A DNA stretch of 64,000 nt from Congregibacter litoralis KT71 (GCF_000153125.2 NZ_CM002299.1:1244324-1308323), one strand, 5' to 3'; shown: positions 19,906-29,915, numbered from the stretch's first letter. The notes: generated by a model not told the origin, from the sequence alone. Program-made: numbers and translations.

Positions 19906-20817
19906 CTAGCTGATGCCCTTGCGGCTATCAAACTGGGGTGGCTTCGGCGGGTCAAAGAGACCGAAGCTCATCTTGTTGATGAGCGAGCGCTGGAGACCAT
20001 CCTGGGTGTAGACCGTGTCGAATTCACCCTCGTCATTCAGAGCGGGGTGGTCCGGGAAATTTAACGCCAGGGTGTCAATGGCGTTCTTGGCAAGATCGTC
20101 CATCCCGAGCAAGAGGTAACCCTGGGCCATGACGGCGAGGCCGTCACCCACGGCCGGGGTGCGCTGGAAGTTCTCAACAACATAGCGTCCGCGGTTTGCG
20201 GCAGCGAGGTAGGCGCCACGGCGGAAATAATAGTTCGCGACGTGTATCTCGTTGCGCGCAAGGAGGTTCCGCAGGTAAACCATGCGAGACTTCGCATCGG
20301 CAGCATAGGGACTGTCGGGGAAGCGGGTGACGAGCTGCGAGAACTCCGCAAAGGCCTCCTTGGCAAAGCTTGTGTCGCGCAGGGTCTTATCCGTCGGTGT
20401 AAAGCGGGACAGAAAATCCTGGCTGGCGGTCGCGGTTGCCAGGCCCTTCATGTAGTACGCATAGTCGACATTCGGGTGCTGGGGATGGAGACGAATAAAG
20501 CGGTCTGCGGCCTCGATAGCGGCTTCCGGCGAAAAGGCACCGTAATGGGCGTAGATAAGTTCTAACTGTGCCTGTTCCGCATACTTACCAAAGGGATAGC
20601 GGGACTCCAGGGCCTGTAAGGCTCTGATCGAGAGATCAAAGTTCCGCGCGTTCAGATAGCGCTGGGCCTCATCGTAGATCTGTTGTTCCCCGCTGTCGGC
20701 GGAAATGTCCTCTTCGTCGTTGCCCGCGCAACCTCCGATTAATAGAAGGACAGACAGGACGCTGGCGAGGAGTGATCGTCGTCGGGCTCGGGAGTCGAGG
20801 TGGAAGAAAAGGCTCAT
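19906..20817 (-). CDS. bamD: Outer-membrane assembly lipoprotein BamD
   Basis: Lipoprotein component of the BAM complex that inserts beta-barrel proteins into the outer membrane. The 303-residue precursor has a signal peptide ending in the lipobox LIGGC (about residue 34). About five TPR-like repeats follow (for example [13 protein letters not shown] and [20 protein letters not shown]). The usual length is about 245, so this form has extended ends. I start it at ATG 20817; the earlier frame start at 20880 gives an odd leader before the signal peptide. It is divergent from rluD, a conserved neighbourhood. Confidence 0.94.
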   Translation of the reverse strand: MSLFFHLDSRARRRSLLASVLSVLLLIGGCAGNDEEDISADSGEQQIYDEAQRYLNARNFDLSIRALQALESRYPFGKYAEQAQLELIYAHYGAFSPEAAIEAADRFIRLHPQHPNVDYAYYMKGLATATASQDFLSRFTPTDKTLRDTSFAKEAFAEFSQLVTRFPDSPYAADAKSRMVYLRNLLARNEIHVANYYFRRGAYLAAANRGRYVVENFQRTPAVGDGLAVMAQGYLLLGMDDLAKNAIDTLALNFPDHPALNDEGEFDTVYTQDGLQRSLINKMSFGLFDPPKPPQFDSRKGIS

Positions 20818-20938
20818 GCTAAAATCGATGGCGTTAAGAGGGGCGCTATTTAAGCACAGCCAGGGGAGTCCATAAACCATAAAACAGCCTATCGAAGCGC
20901 GTCAGATTACAAGGAGTGCCACCGCCGGGGAGGACCTG

Positions 20939-21877
20939 GTGGGGGCGCGTCTGGATCAGGCAGCGGCGCAATTGTTTCCCGAATTTTCCCGGGCACGGCT
21001 CCAGAGCTGGATTCGCAGCGGTGAGCTTCGTCTGGATGGCACAAAGGGACGTCCGCGCGATGCCATCCGCGGTGGGGAGGTGCTCAGCCTTAACGCCGAG
21101 CTGGAAAGTGAAGTGTCCTGGACGGCTGAGGCATTGCCCCTGGAGATCGTCTACGAGGACGAAGAGCTTCTGGTCATCGACAAACCGGCGGGTCTGGTGG
21201 TGCACCCCGGGGCCGGGAATCACAACGGCACGCTGGTCAATGCCCTGTTGAATCACCGTCCGGATCTCGAGGCGATTCCCCGAGGGGGCATTGTTCATCG
21301 CCTCGATAAGGAGACCAGTGGCCTCCTGGTGGTGGCCGCTACGCTAAACGCTCATCGCAGCCTCGTCGCCCAATTGCAAAAAAAGGATGTACAGCGGGAG
21401 TACTTTGCCATCGTCCGCGGGGTGCCAAGTGGAGGAGGGCGCGTGGAGGCTGCGATCGGCCGACATCCCCGACAGCGGACAAAAATGGCGGTCGTCGCCG
21501 CCGGTGGTAAGCCCGCCGTGACCCACTACCGTATCGCCCGACGCTTTGCACAGTACACAGCCCTGGACGTGCAGCTAGAGACGGGGCGCACACACCAGAT
21601 ACGGGTTCATATGGCCCACCGCGGCTATCCTCTGTTGGGAGATCCTGTCTATGGTGGACGTTTGCAGTTACCCCGCGGTGCCAGCGAGCGCCTGGCGGCC
21701 GCCCTGCGCGGGTTTCGGCGTCAGGCGCTTCATGCGCAACGATTGAGCTTTGTGCACCCGGGCTCCGGTGACCATTGTAGTTTTGAATCGCCCCTCAGCG
21801 ATGATCTGGAGGCGTTGCTTCAGGTGCTGGCGGAGGAGAACTCCGTACAGGGCGGCCAGGCTTCCGGTCTGTCATGA
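20939..21877 (+). CDS. rluD: 23S rRNA pseudouridine synthase RluD
   Basis: Converts U1911, U1915 and U1917 of 23S rRNA helix 69 to pseudouridine (E. coli numbering). Seen: N-terminal S4-like RNA-binding domain (RLDQAAAQLFPEFSRARLQSW), then the catalytic motif GIVHRLDKETSGLL with its Asp, and the RTHQIRVHMAHRGYPLLGDP segment. 312 residues from GTG 20939, which has GGGGAGG at 20928. The frame stays open for some 20 codons upstream but with no ATG, GTG or TTG, so GTG is the likely start. The stop overlaps the pgeF ATG (ATGA). Confidence 0.93.
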   Translation: MGARLDQAAAQLFPEFSRARLQSWIRSGELRLDGTKGRPRDAIRGGEVLSLNAELESEVSWTAEALPLEIVYEDEELLVIDKPAGLVVHPGAGNHNGTLVNALLNHRPDLEAIPRGGIVHRLDKETSGLLVVAATLNAHRSLVAQLQKKDVQREYFAIVRGVPSGGGRVEAAIGRHPRQRTKMAVVAAGGKPAVTHYRIARRFAQYTALDVQLETGRTHQIRVHMAHRGYPLLGDPVYGGRLQLPRGASERLAAALRGFRRQALHAQRLSFVHPGSGDHCSFESPLSDDLEALLQVLAEENSVQGGQASGLS

Positions 21878-22638
21878 GTCTTGTGGAAGTCAGTCCCAGG
21901 GGCTGGCCGGGCAATGTTCGTCTCTTCTACACCACACGTATCGGTGGACACAGCAAGCCACCTTTTGACGAGAGCAATGTGGGGTTTCATGTTGGGGATG
22001 ACGCCGGGGCGGTGCGGGCAAATCGCGCGGATCTTCGGGCGGGGCTACCGGCGGGAACACAGATCGCCTGGTTAGAGCAGGTACACGGCACCGAAATCGT
22101 GCCGGCCGTCGACAGCCTCCAGGCGCCGTGTCGGGCTGATGCCTCCTGGACCGGCGAAGATCGCGTTGCCTGTGCGGTCATGGTGGCCGATTGTCTCCCG
22201 GTGCTCCTGACTGATCGCTCTGGCAGCGTCATTGCGGCGGTGCATGCGGGGTGGCGGGGGCTTGCCGCAGGTGTGCTGGAATCAGCGGTGTCGGCCCTCG
22301 ATGTCGTTCCCCGGGAACTGTGTGCCTGGCTGGGTCCCGCCATTGGCCGCAATGCCTTTGAAGTGGGCGCAGAGGTGCGATCAGCCTTTCTTCAAGGGAA
22401 TGAGCTTCAAGGGGACGAGGGCGGCAGCGTTGCCGCCTGTTTCCGAGCATCCCCGATCCGCCCGGGCCACTATCTTGCTGACCTGAATGGCCTGGCGATG
22501 CTGCGCTTGCGGGGCATCGGTCTCAACACCATCGAGAGTCTCGATCTCTGCACTTTTGGCGATCCCCATCGGTTTTTTTCCTATCGAAGAGATGGCACGA
22601 CGGGCCGAATGGCCTGTCTGATTGTGCGCGATAACTGA
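21874..22638 (+). CDS. pgeF: Purine nucleoside phosphorylase / laccase-domain protein YfiH (PgeF)
   Basis: 254 residues of the multicopper-laccase-domain (DUF152) family. Members have been described as peptidoglycan editing factor and as purine nucleoside phosphorylases. The family zinc-site residues are visible in LEQVHGTEI, VMVADCLPVLLTD and AAVHAGWRGLAAG. The rluD-yfiH-clpB order is well conserved in gammaproteobacteria. It is co-translated with rluD. A 116-bp gap with a heat-shock-type promoter separates it from clpB. Confidence 0.93.
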   Translation: MSLVEVSPRGWPGNVRLFYTTRIGGHSKPPFDESNVGFHVGDDAGAVRANRADLRAGLPAGTQIAWLEQVHGTEIVPAVDSLQAPCRADASWTGEDRVACAVMVADCLPVLLTDRSGSVIAAVHAGWRGLAAGVLESAVSALDVVPRELCAWLGPAIGRNAFEVGAEVRSAFLQGNELQGDEGGSVAACFRASPIRPGHYLADLNGLAMLRLRGIGLNTIESLDLCTFGDPHRFFSYRRDGTTGRMACLIVRDN

Positions 22639-22647
22639 CCTCCGGCC

Positions 22648-22675
22648 CTTGAAACCGGCCGTTAAACCCCAATAT
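22648..22675 (+). promoter_or_regulatory. Sigma32 (heat-shock) type promoter of clpB
   Basis: CTTGAAA (22648-22654), a 12-bp spacer, then CCCCAATAT (22667-22675). This matches the RpoH pattern CTTGAAA-N12-15-CCCCATnT closely. It lies 80 bp before the clpB start, and clpB is a classic RpoH target. Confidence 0.85.
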
Positions 22676-22754
22676 CTATAAGGGTATAAGTGGTCACGGT
22701 GAACGCTGCGGCGGCCGACGGTGATCCTTGAATCGCTGTGGAGGTAAAACAGTT

Positions 22755-25349
22755 ATGAGAATGGATAAATTGACAAATTCCCTGCAAAACGCCCTGGCGG
22801 ACGCCCAGTCCCTGGCCGTGGGACGGGATCACAACCAGATTGATTCGGCGCACCTGCTTCAGGCATTGATCAACCAACAGGATGGCTCAGCAAGACCTTT
22901 GCTCCAGCGCGCCGGTGCCAATATCGATGTGCTGCAGCAGGCACTTCGATCACTCATCGACGGGATGCCGGTGGTGCAAAACTCGACGGGCGAGGTGCAC
23001 GTTTCACCGGACCTGAGCAAGGTGCTGAACCTCAGCGACAAAAAGGCCCAGCAGGGCGGTGACAGCTTTATTTCCAGCGAACTGGCACTCCAGGCCCTCC
23101 TCGAAGCCGGGGGAGCCGTTGCAAAGGTACTCACCAACAGTGGTGTCACCAAAGAGGGTCTAGATGCTGCCGTGGAGGCGGTCCGGGGCGGAGCATCCGT
23201 GGACAGTGCCGATGCTGAAGAGACGCGTCAGGCGCTGGAAAAGTACACCATTGATCTTACGGAGCGCGCCCGGGACGGCAAGCTGGACCCGGTGATTGGT
23301 CGGGATGACGAGATCCGACGCACGGTTCAGGTGCTCCAGCGTCGCACCAAGAATAACCCGGTGCTCATCGGTGAGCCGGGCGTGGGTAAAACTGCCATCG
23401 TCGAAGGGCTGGCCCAGCGTGTGATCAACGGAGAGGTCCCCGAGGGCCTCAGGGACAAGCGGATTCTGTCCCTGGATCTGGGTGCATTGCTGGCGGGGAC
23501 CAAGTTCCGCGGCGAGTTTGAGGAGCGTTTGAAAGCGTTGCTCAACGAGTTGTCCAAGGAAGAGGGGCGCGTGATCCTCTTCATTGATGAGATTCATACC
23601 ATGGTGGGTGCGGGTAAGGCCGAGGGCTCTATGGATGCGGGCAATATGCTCAAGCCTGCGCTGGCCCGTGGAGAACTTCACTGCGTGGGCGCCACAACGC
23701 TCAATGAATACCGCCAGTATGTCGAAAAAGACGCGGCTCTGGAGCGGCGTTTCCAGAAGGTGCTGGTGGACGAGCCCAGCGAGGAAGATACCATCGCCAT
23801 TCTCCGGGGCTTGAAAGAGCGCTACGAGGTGCACCACGGCGTGGATATCACCGACTCGGCCATTATCGCCGCAGCCCAGCTTTCTCAGCGCTACATCACG
23901 GATCGGCAGCTGCCCGATAAGGCCATCGACCTTATTGATGAGGCGGCGAGTCGCATCCGTATGGAAATAGATTCCAAGCCTGAGGCCCTGGATCGCCTGG
24001 AAAGACGGCTGATACAGCTGAAAATTGAGCGCGAAGCCGTTCGTAAAGATGAAGATGAGTCAGCGACGAAGCAACTCGCGCTTCTGGATGAACAGATCAC
24101 GGCGATCGAGAAAGAGTTTGCGGATCTTGAGGAAATCTGGAAAGCAGAGAAGGCCTCCCTGCAGGGTGCAGCCTCGGTAAAAAGTGATATCGAGCAATTG
24201 AAGCTGGATCTGGAGACCGCGCGGCGGGCGGGGGATCTTACCCGGATGTCGGAATTGCAGTACGGCAAGTTACCAGAGCTGGAAAAACAGCTCGCCCAGG
24301 CTCAGGCGGCAGAGAATGTTGAGCGAACGCTCCTGCGCAACAAGGTGACCGATGAGGAGGTGGCGGAAGTGGTTTCCCGCTGGACGGGTATTCCCATCTC
24401 TAAAATGCTCGAGGGCGATCGCGACAAACTCCTGCGTATGGAGGACGCCCTCCATGACCGCGTGGTCGGCCAGGATGAGGCCGTGGTGGCTGTTGCCAAT
24501 GCGGTGAGACGCTCGCGGGCGGGTCTCTCGGATCCCCATCGTCCCAACGGTTCCTTCTTGTTTCTGGGGCCCACGGGTGTGGGTAAGACCGAGCTCTGCA
24601 AGGCGCTGGCGGATTTCCTCTTTGACAGCGAGCAGGCCATGGTGCGCATTGATATGTCTGAGTTTATGGAGAAGCACTCCGTGGCCAGGCTTATCGGCGC
24701 GCCGCCGGGCTATGTAGGCTACGAAGAGGGTGGGTATCTGACCGAGGCGGTGCGTCGTCGGCCCTATTCCCTGTTGCTTCTGGACGAGATCGAAAAGGCT
24801 CATCCCGATGTCTTTAACATCCTCCTTCAGGTGCTTGATGACGGACGGTTAACCGATGGTCAGGGCAGAACGGTTGATTTTCGTAACACCGTTATTGTGA
24901 TGACATCGAATCTGGGCTCGGATCTGATTCAGGAGCTCGCCGGGGATCAAAACTACGACGCAATGAAGGCGGCAGTGATGGGGGTTGTGTCCCAGCACTT
25001 TCGTCCGGAGTTTATTAACCGCGTGGACGAAACCGTGGTGTTCCATCCCTTGCTGCAGGAGCAGATTCGGGGGATTGCCACGATTCAGCTGGCGGGCCTG
25101 CGGGCGCGTTTAGGCGAGCGGGAGATGGCTCTGGATATCACCGATGCCTTTATGGATCAGCTGGTCGAAGGCGGTTTTGATCCGGTCTACGGTGCGCGGC
25201 CCCTCAAGCGGGCTATCCAGCAGCAGCTGGAAAACCCCCTGGCCCAGAAGCTCCTGGCCGGTGAGTTTGCTCCGGGACAGCGGATTACCGCGGACTGGGG
25301 TGAGTCCGGGCCGGAATTTGCTTTGAAGCTGTCGGACGGCGCGGCGTAA
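22755..25349 (+). CDS. clpB: ATP-dependent disaggregase ClpB
   Basis: Hsp100 chaperone that pulls proteins out of aggregates with DnaK. 864 residues: N-domain (about 1-145), AAA-1 with Walker A GEPGVGKT, the coiled-coil middle domain (about 410-525), and AAA-2 with GPTGVGKT and [23 protein letters not shown] 22755 gives the family N-terminus MRMDKLT and has GGAGGT nine bases upstream. The frame start at 22728 and the ATG at 22761 are less likely. No ClpP-binding loop is apparent, as expected for ClpB. The sigma32-like promoter predicts heat induction. Confidence 0.97.
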   Translation: MRMDKLTNSLQNALADAQSLAVGRDHNQIDSAHLLQALINQQDGSARPLLQRAGANIDVLQQALRSLIDGMPVVQNSTGEVHVSPDLSKVLNLSDKKAQQGGDSFISSELALQALLEAGGAVAKVLTNSGVTKEGLDAAVEAVRGGASVDSADAEETRQALEKYTIDLTERARDGKLDPVIGRDDEIRRTVQVLQRRTKNNPVLIGEPGVGKTAIVEGLAQRVINGEVPEGLRDKRILSLDLGALLAGTKFRGEFEERLKALLNELSKEEGRVILFIDEIHTMVGAGKAEGSMDAGNMLKPALARGELHCVGATTLNEYRQYVEKDAALERRFQKVLVDEPSEEDTIAILRGLKERYEVHHGVDITDSAIIAAAQLSQRYITDRQLPDKAIDLIDEAASRIRMEIDSKPEALDRLERRLIQLKIEREAVRKDEDESATKQLALLDEQITAIEKEFADLEEIWKAEKASLQGAASVKSDIEQLKLDLETARRAGDLTRMSELQYGKLPELEKQLAQAQAAENVERTLLRNKVTDEEVAEVVSRWTGIPISKMLEGDRDKLLRMEDALHDRVVGQDEAVVAVANAVRRSRAGLSDPHRPNGSFLFLGPTGVGKTELCKALADFLFDSEQAMVRIDMSEFMEKHSVARLIGAPPGYVGYEEGGYLTEAVRRRPYSLLLLDEIEKAHPDVFNILLQVLDDGRLTDGQGRTVDFRNTVIVMTSNLGSDLIQELAGDQNYDAMKAAVMGVVSQHFRPEFINRVDETVVFHPLLQEQIRGIATIQLAGLRARLGEREMALDITDAFMDQLVEGGFDPVYGARPLKRAIQQQLENPLAQKLLAGEFAPGQRITADWGESGPEFALKLSDGAA

Positions 25350-25435
25350 ACACTGCTCACAAGCCTTCTTCACCCTCTCCAACGCTAAACGTGTAGAGCG
25401 CAGTAGAGCGTGATGGAAAGAAAGAGTGTAGGAGG

Positions 25436-25468
25436 TAAAAAGCCTGGCATATAGCTGGGCTTCTTTTT
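25436..25468. terminator. Shared terminator of clpB and the convergent DUF4124 gene
   Basis: Arms AAGCCTGGC and GCTGGGCTT form a 9-pair stem (two wobbles) around ATATA. TTTTT follows on the plus strand and AAAA precedes it, so it can work in both directions. It lies between the clpB stop (25349) and the end of the minus-strand gene (25484). Confidence 0.75.
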
Positions 25469-25483
25469 GTTCAACTACGCAAA

Positions 25484-25981
25484 TTACTCGCAATGGACGC
25501 GAGCGATGTCTTCGGCCTTCTGCCGCTGTACCAGTTTCTCTTCCTCGCTCAAATACCGCAGTTCACCGGTATTTTCGTCGCGAATCCGAATGCGAGCACC
25601 CGAATCAAGGGTTTCAAGATTAATGCGAGCCCGGGCGCAGCTCTCTGGGTTTTTCTCAATTCCCTCCGAAGCTTTTGTGGCATCAACTTGCTCGAAGCTG
25701 TTTCCCGGTCTTGGAACGACTTCAGCAGGAACCGCTCCTTGTCCCTGCCGAACTTGTCGCGTAAACGAAGATCCCTGGGAAACCACTTCGTACGCAATGT
25801 CTTCCGAAGGGGGCCTATCACTTACAACCATGTTGCCCCGTGCATCTTTCCAGCGGTAGTAGCTGTCAGCGGCGTGGATATTCGGGGTAACAATCAGCAC
25901 AAGAATACTGAGGCAAAAAAGCGAACGAGCTGCACGGGCGAGCAGCGCGGGGAAATTTGGCTTTCGGTGAGCGTATTCCAC
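25484..25981 (-). CDS. Exported DUF4124-like protein, left copy
   Basis: 165 residues with a signal peptide (hydrophobic stretch about 19-36, cleavage near IHAAD). A short N-terminal DUF4124-like segment follows (YYRWKDARGNMVVSDRPPS). The end (RIRDENTGELRYLSEEEKLVQRQKAEDIARVHC) is clearly related to that of the gene at 33532-34020. Function unknown; such proteins are common in bacteria with type IV pili and are probably periplasmic. Start GTG 25981 with GAGGTG upstream. It stands at the left edge of the minor-pilin cluster. Confidence 0.85.
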   Translation of the reverse strand: MEYAHRKPNFPALLARAARSLFCLSILVLIVTPNIHAADSYYRWKDARGNMVVSDRPPSEDIAYEVVSQGSSFTRQVRQGQGAVPAEVVPRPGNSFEQVDATKASEGIEKNPESCARARINLETLDSGARIRIRDENTGELRYLSEEEKLVQRQKAEDIARVHCE

Positions 25982-26148
25982 AAAACACCTCAGTAAATGA
26001 CTATGGGAAGATACCGAACGGAGTAAGCGTGCGCAAATGAAACGCCAAGAACATAGACGTCCGCGTTGAAAAGGGACTTATTAAGCACTTGATTATCGTG
26101 GGTAAAAGACCGGCACTGCCACGCGGTATTGTGAGGTTAAGCAGCAGA

Positions 26149-26622
26149 TTACCAGCATAGATCTAAAGCGCCAGAACCTGTAGCTCCTCTCAACCCGGTT
26201 TGATCAATGGTTAGGTTACCGCATGCGGCATCCAGAGTTGCCTGATCGCCCTGAGGGGTCGCCCGAAGAGTGAAAGCATTTGCAGTGGGGTCGGCCGTAA
26301 AATCAAAAGCGTACCGCGCGGCCATACCGTCTTCGGTGGTGCAACTGCTGGGTGGTAGTAGGCCTGGAGTCGCCGCGGGGCCCTCGTAACTCAGTGCTGC
26401 GGTAAAGCGCCGCTCCATGCCCTGAGCCATTTCCGTCAGGCAACCCTGGGCCTTGCTGCGCCAGGTCTTCATCACTGAGTTTTGGTAGCTAGGCAGTGCG
26501 ACAGCCGCAAGAATTGCCACAATAACGACTACAATCATGAGCTCAATGAGCGTAAAGCCACTGGAATGCCGAGGTGCTTTGGTTCGGAAGGCCGGTGAGG
26601 GCCTTTGGATACTCTTGGGCAT
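26149..26622 (-). CDS. pilE: Type IV pilin PilE
   Basis: Minor pilin of 157 residues. A leader of about 22 residues ends at the prepilin peptidase site G|FTLIELMIVVVIVAILAAVA with Glu5. A C-terminal globular domain carries three cysteines, two of which (C129-type CGNL and the terminal DLCW) could form the D-loop disulfide. It is the last gene of the fimU-pilV-pilW-pilX-pilE set. In Pseudomonas pilY1 separates pilX and pilE; here pilX and pilE are adjacent with 28 bp between. The 167-bp gap after it holds no gene I recognise. Confidence 0.88.
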   Translation of the reverse strand: MPKSIQRPSPAFRTKAPRHSSGFTLIELMIVVVIVAILAAVALPSYQNSVMKTWRSKAQGCLTEMAQGMERRFTAALSYEGPAATPGLLPPSSCTTEDGMAARYAFDFTADPTANAFTLRATPQGDQATLDAACGNLTIDQTGLRGATGSGALDLCW

Positions 26623-26650
26623 GATTACCTCTTAAATGCGGGCCTATGAA

Positions 26651-27175
26651 TCACAGGGGTTCAAACGTCGATCGGAGTATCACTACAGTGGCGTTGGTCG
26701 CACCTAGAGAACGCGAGATAACCGGGAAGACCTCCCGAAACTCCGGAGGCGTCTCGCCGGGATTGACTCTCAGCAGCTCCGGTGGGCCGACATAAAAAGC
26801 GGGGTCCGCTGCCAAGCTGACAATCGAGCCAGAGGCATAGAGGCCTGAAAGAGTGTTGGTCGGTGCCGGTGCCACGCCGTTCCAATCAGCTGCCTGTACC
26901 CCAGAGATGTTGGCGTTTACCGCGGCGGCGGCAGCGTTGGCCTGGAGCCAGGCCTCCCCTTCGCGCAGGGCTGACTCAGCGCCCTGAAAGGCAATGTCGC
27001 GGTCCCTGAGGTTGCCGGCCATACGTTCCTGCATCGCGGTATCGTCCATACCCGAGATGGCTAAAATGCTCATGACGACCATGAGTATGATAACTACGGG
27101 TAATACGATACCGCGTTGACGGCGCAGACATTGAGTCGATGCCCTCCGGCTCTGGATGCAGCGATGACCGGTCAT
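26651..27175 (-). CDS. pilX: Type IV pilus minor pilin PilX
   Basis: 174 residues. After a basic leader of about 21 residues comes RGIVLPVVIILMVVMSILAISG, the PilX-type N-terminal helix in which the usual Glu5 is not present in the GFTLIE context. The segment QERMAGNLRDRDIAFQGAESALREGEAWL is characteristic of PilX N-terminal domains. Its ATG overlaps the pilW stop (ATGA). With PilV, PilW, FimU and PilE it should form the priming tip complex of type IV pili that carries PilY1. Confidence 0.87.
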   Translation of the reverse strand: MTGHRCIQSRRASTQCLRRQRGIVLPVVIILMVVMSILAISGMDDTAMQERMAGNLRDRDIAFQGAESALREGEAWLQANAAAAAVNANISGVQAADWNGVAPAPTNTLSGLYASGSIVSLAADPAFYVGPPELLRVNPGETPPEFREVFPVISRSLGATNATVVILRSTFEPL

Positions 27176-28320
27176 AGTAAGCGGTTCCTGATGCTGATCG
27201 TGGACGTAAACACCTGATGCAGACGCAGGTCGGCAGCATCCGCCGTAAACGTGGTGCCTGCGTAGTTGAGTGTGACAGGCTGCTCGGCGAGATTATTTTC
27301 CTCACCGCTGCTGATCCGCAGGTGTACGCGCACCGCAAGTACGTTTTCCCACGCTGGCCCCGGGGTGGCGATCACGAGCATGCCTGCGGCCGTCACATAT
27401 TGGTTGATGCGTGTATCCCCAGTGGTGTCAACACCATACTCAACTTGCAAGTCTTCGATGTCCTCTGCGATCTCCAATCCATTGCGAAACAATGCAGGAC
27501 GCCCCGTCACAGCACTATCGGCGACGTAATAAGCCACACGCTCGATCGGCACAACCTCGGCGCCGACGCTAAAGCTACGGCCCAGGTTTACAGTGTGATT
27601 GCCGGGGCCTGTATTGGGTCCCGGCGTTACCAGCCCAATAGCGTGGGTCAGCGAGTCCTGTCCCGCCGCCGTCGCGATGCCTGTTATCTGTGTGATAGCT
27701 GCGGAGGTGCAGTCTGAGACCATCACTACGTTTCCTACAGCTAGATCGTTACCGGTATTTACGATGATCGGATCAGTCCCCAGGAAGAGCGCTGGAACAC
27801 CCAACCCAAATCCTCGCGGCGTGACTGCTACCAGGATATCGCTGTCATCGCGTGGGTTGGTCAGTAGGGGGTTAGCCGTCGCCGCGGGTATTCCAGCGAC
27901 GCCAGCCGTCCAGCTACTACCGGTGCCGCTGCCTGTGGCTTCATAGCCCATCAACGGGTCGGCAAAATCGAAAGCAAAGCTTAAGGCGTCAACTGCACCC
28001 ACGGGGGCAGGGTTCAGCGTATTTCTAATAAGATTGTTGCTCAATGAACCGGTGAGTCGTGGGACCTCCGCGCGCAGTCGACTACGGCAACCAGTGTAGC
28101 CCGCCTGACGTATGTCTCGGCGGAGGAGCTCAAGGGCAAAGCGACCACTTTCCTGCATGCGTGAAAGTGAGTCGGTAGTGCGGAAGGACTCCAGACCGCC
28201 GAGGAGCGCAGACAGTACACCACCGACCACGAACAGTCCCAGCACCAGACTGACGAGCAGCTCAGTGAGCGTGAAGCCTTGCTGCCAGCGTGTACCATTA
28301 CCCAGCGTCATGGCTGCCAT
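27172..28320 (-). CDS. pilW: Type IV pilus minor pilin PilW
   Basis: 382 residues. Prepilin motif G|FTLTELLVSLVLGLFVVGGV near residue 16, then the PilW region SRMQESGRFALELLRRDIRQAGYTGC, and a long beta-rich C-terminal domain. Length fits PilW. It overlaps both neighbours (13 bases with pilV, 4 with pilX), so the set is one transcript. Part of the minor-pilin complex in the inner membrane and at the pilus tip. Confidence 0.88.
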   Translation of the reverse strand: MAAMTLGNGTRWQQGFTLTELLVSLVLGLFVVGGVLSALLGGLESFRTTDSLSRMQESGRFALELLRRDIRQAGYTGCRSRLRAEVPRLTGSLSNNLIRNTLNPAPVGAVDALSFAFDFADPLMGYEATGSGTGSSWTAGVAGIPAATANPLLTNPRDDSDILVAVTPRGFGLGVPALFLGTDPIIVNTGNDLAVGNVVMVSDCTSAAITQITGIATAAGQDSLTHAIGLVTPGPNTGPGNHTVNLGRSFSVGAEVVPIERVAYYVADSAVTGRPALFRNGLEIAEDIEDLQVEYGVDTTGDTRINQYVTAAGMLVIATPGPAWENVLAVRVHLRISSGEENNLAEQPVTLNYAGTTFTADAADLRLHQVFTSTISIRNRLL

Positions 28321-28778
28321 AACTGCTGAGTTGATGAAAACACTTCAACGGCCTCTTCGCCGCGACTGTCGTCCCACCTGACCGACACTGTAATCGTATC
28401 TCCGGCTGTCGCCACGGCCCCCTGTCCATTGGGCAGTCTCTCTCCTATCCGAGTAAGCCACTCAGCCAATTCGTCCGCCGGGAGTGTTCCACCCACGGGA
28501 ATTGCGTCAGCAAAGTCACGATTGTAGTCGCCATCGATTGCGCCTTGCAGGTCAGCGCGCATGCGGTCGGTGAGATCGTAAACAAACAGAGAGGCCTGAC
28601 TGCGCAGCAAGGCACTCTGATTAAACCGGACCATGTTGGTTTGCAGGCGGGCAATTGCCAGAACTCCCAGCGCCACGATAACGATAGCTATCAGTACCTC
28701 TATCATGCCGACGCCACGCTGGTGGTTTCTGCATAAAATTAAAACCGGCCGGCTAGATTGAGACTGCAATTTGTTCAT
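28308..28778 (-). CDS. pilV: Type IV pilus minor pilin PilV
   Basis: 156 residues from ATG 28778; the frame is open farther upstream but inside fimU. The prepilin site is G|VGMIEVLIAIVIVALGVLAI, followed by LQTNMVRFNQSALLRSQA and LTDRMRAD, the usual PilV block. The ATG overlaps the fimU stop (ATATGA). Assignment rests on the GMIEV motif and on position between FimU and PilW. Confidence 0.86.
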   Translation of the reverse strand: MNKLQSQSSRPVLILCRNHQRGVGMIEVLIAIVIVALGVLAIARLQTNMVRFNQSALLRSQASLFVYDLTDRMRADLQGAIDGDYNRDFADAIPVGGTLPADELAEWLTRIGERLPNGQGAVATAGDTITVSVRWDDSRGEEAVEVFSSTQQLWQP

Positions 28779-29281
28779 ATGCAAGGTGCCCGAGCCACGC
28801 TGACCCTGCCGGCGGCTGCCGTTTCGATTTGACGCGCCCGGTCGCCCAGACAGCCATCGATCTGGGCAAAGATATCTGTTGCGCCTGCGACGGGCTGCCC
28901 CAGGGGGCCAAACGCAACGGCCGTGTTGGCTGCGGGGGTCTGGGTGATAGTGGCGTCCTGAGGAGGTGCTGGATAAGCACGTAACACTTCGGAGGAGGCG
29001 CTTACAATGACAATCCAGCCTTGTGTCCAATTGCCCGTGCACGTCGCACCATCACTGCTCGGACATACTTCGACTTGTTCGGCGCGGGTCACTGCCTCGG
29101 AGCGGGCAAGGTTTAACGCGCTCGCAAAATCATTGGCCAATGCTGCTGTATTCGAATTGAGCCGCAGCAGATTGAAGGATGGCACTCCTACGCCTAACAA
29201 AATGGCGAGCACGACTAGCGTGATCATCAATTCGATTAAGGTGAAACCTTTCTGGTCGTGGTGAGGAAAGAAGATCGACAT
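28775..29281 (-). CDS. fimU: GspH/FimT-family minor pilin FimU/FimT
   Basis: 168 residues. Leader of about 11 residues, then G|FTLIELMITLVVLAILLGVGVPSF with Glu5, then the GspH domain start (ALANDFASALNLARSEAVTRAEQVEVC) and several cysteines including the C-terminal one. First gene of the minor-pilin operon. It sits back to back with the plus-strand gene at 29532; the 250-bp gap between them must hold divergent promoters, but I could not identify a sigma-54 site there. Confidence 0.87.
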   Translation of the reverse strand: MSIFFPHHDQKGFTLIELMITLVVLAILLGVGVPSFNLLRLNSNTAALANDFASALNLARSEAVTRAEQVEVCPSSDGATCTGNWTQGWIVIVSASSEVLRAYPAPPQDATITQTPAANTAVAFGPLGQPVAGATDIFAQIDGCLGDRARQIETAAAGRVSVARAPCI

Positions 29282-29531
29282 ACCACCTAATTCGGGGCGT
29301 TAAATTGGGCCCCATCCTCGGAATTATTAGGTATAAAAGCATGTGTTCGCATAATGAGTCAACACGCTGTCGAGTCATCCAAGTTTGTCCTTCCTACGTC
29401 ATATGGTTTGTGTCCTCGCAGAGAAGTTTTATTGGACTTGGCAAGGTACTGTTAGCTCTGGGGGCTAACTTGCATTCTAGGGGTTTTGGGTGTAAACCAA
29501 GACAATACAGACTGACACGCTGGTATAAGTT

Positions 29532-29915
29532 ATGCGCGCCATCTCCCTAAGGGATCAATTTAACGCAAAGTTTAGACGTTTGTGCTTGCTGTGGTTGCTG
29601 TCAGGGGTCTTGTTTTCTTCGGTAACTATCGCTTCGCCGACTTTGGGGCGGGTCACATCTGTCGACAGGAATACGAACACCATCTCCATATCCGGTGTAG
29701 CGTTAAGAGTTACGGCAGAATCGCGGCTGGTGGGCGAGACTGCTGCGGATGGCACGGAAGCCATTATCACCTGGGGAGCCGTGAACGTGGGTGACTTTGT
29801 GCTTTTCGAGGGTGATGGAACGGTGCTCCAGTATTTGAGGCGCGTGGCGCCCGATACTATCGATGCACCGCCTGCCAGCCCTCTGCAGGGTTCGGGTGCT
29901 TCGGCGCAGCCTTAG
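29532..29915 (+). CDS. Small exported protein of unknown function upstream of pilY1
   Basis: 127 residues. A basic start and hydrophobic core (about 17-34) ending SVTIASPT give a likely signal peptide, so it should be periplasmic or outer-membrane associated. The mature part is beta-strand-like (GRVTSVDRNTNTISISGVALRVTAESRL) and resembles the OB-like repeats of DUF5666-type proteins, only weakly. It lies 47 bp before pilY1 on the same strand and is likely co-transcribed with it, which suggests a pilus-related role. Ribosome site weak. Confidence 0.68.
   Translation: MRAISLRDQFNAKFRRLCLLWLLSGVLFSSVTIASPTLGRVTSVDRNTNTISISGVALRVTAESRLVGETAADGTEAIITWGAVNVGDFVLFEGDGTVLQYLRRVAPDTIDAPPASPLQGSGASAQP

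Noticed and set aside
29282..29531. Sigma-54 promoter for the minor pilins
   Set aside because: No GG-N10-GC core fitting TGGCAC-N5-TTGC was found on either strand; the closest (TTGGCAAGG) fails at the -12 element.
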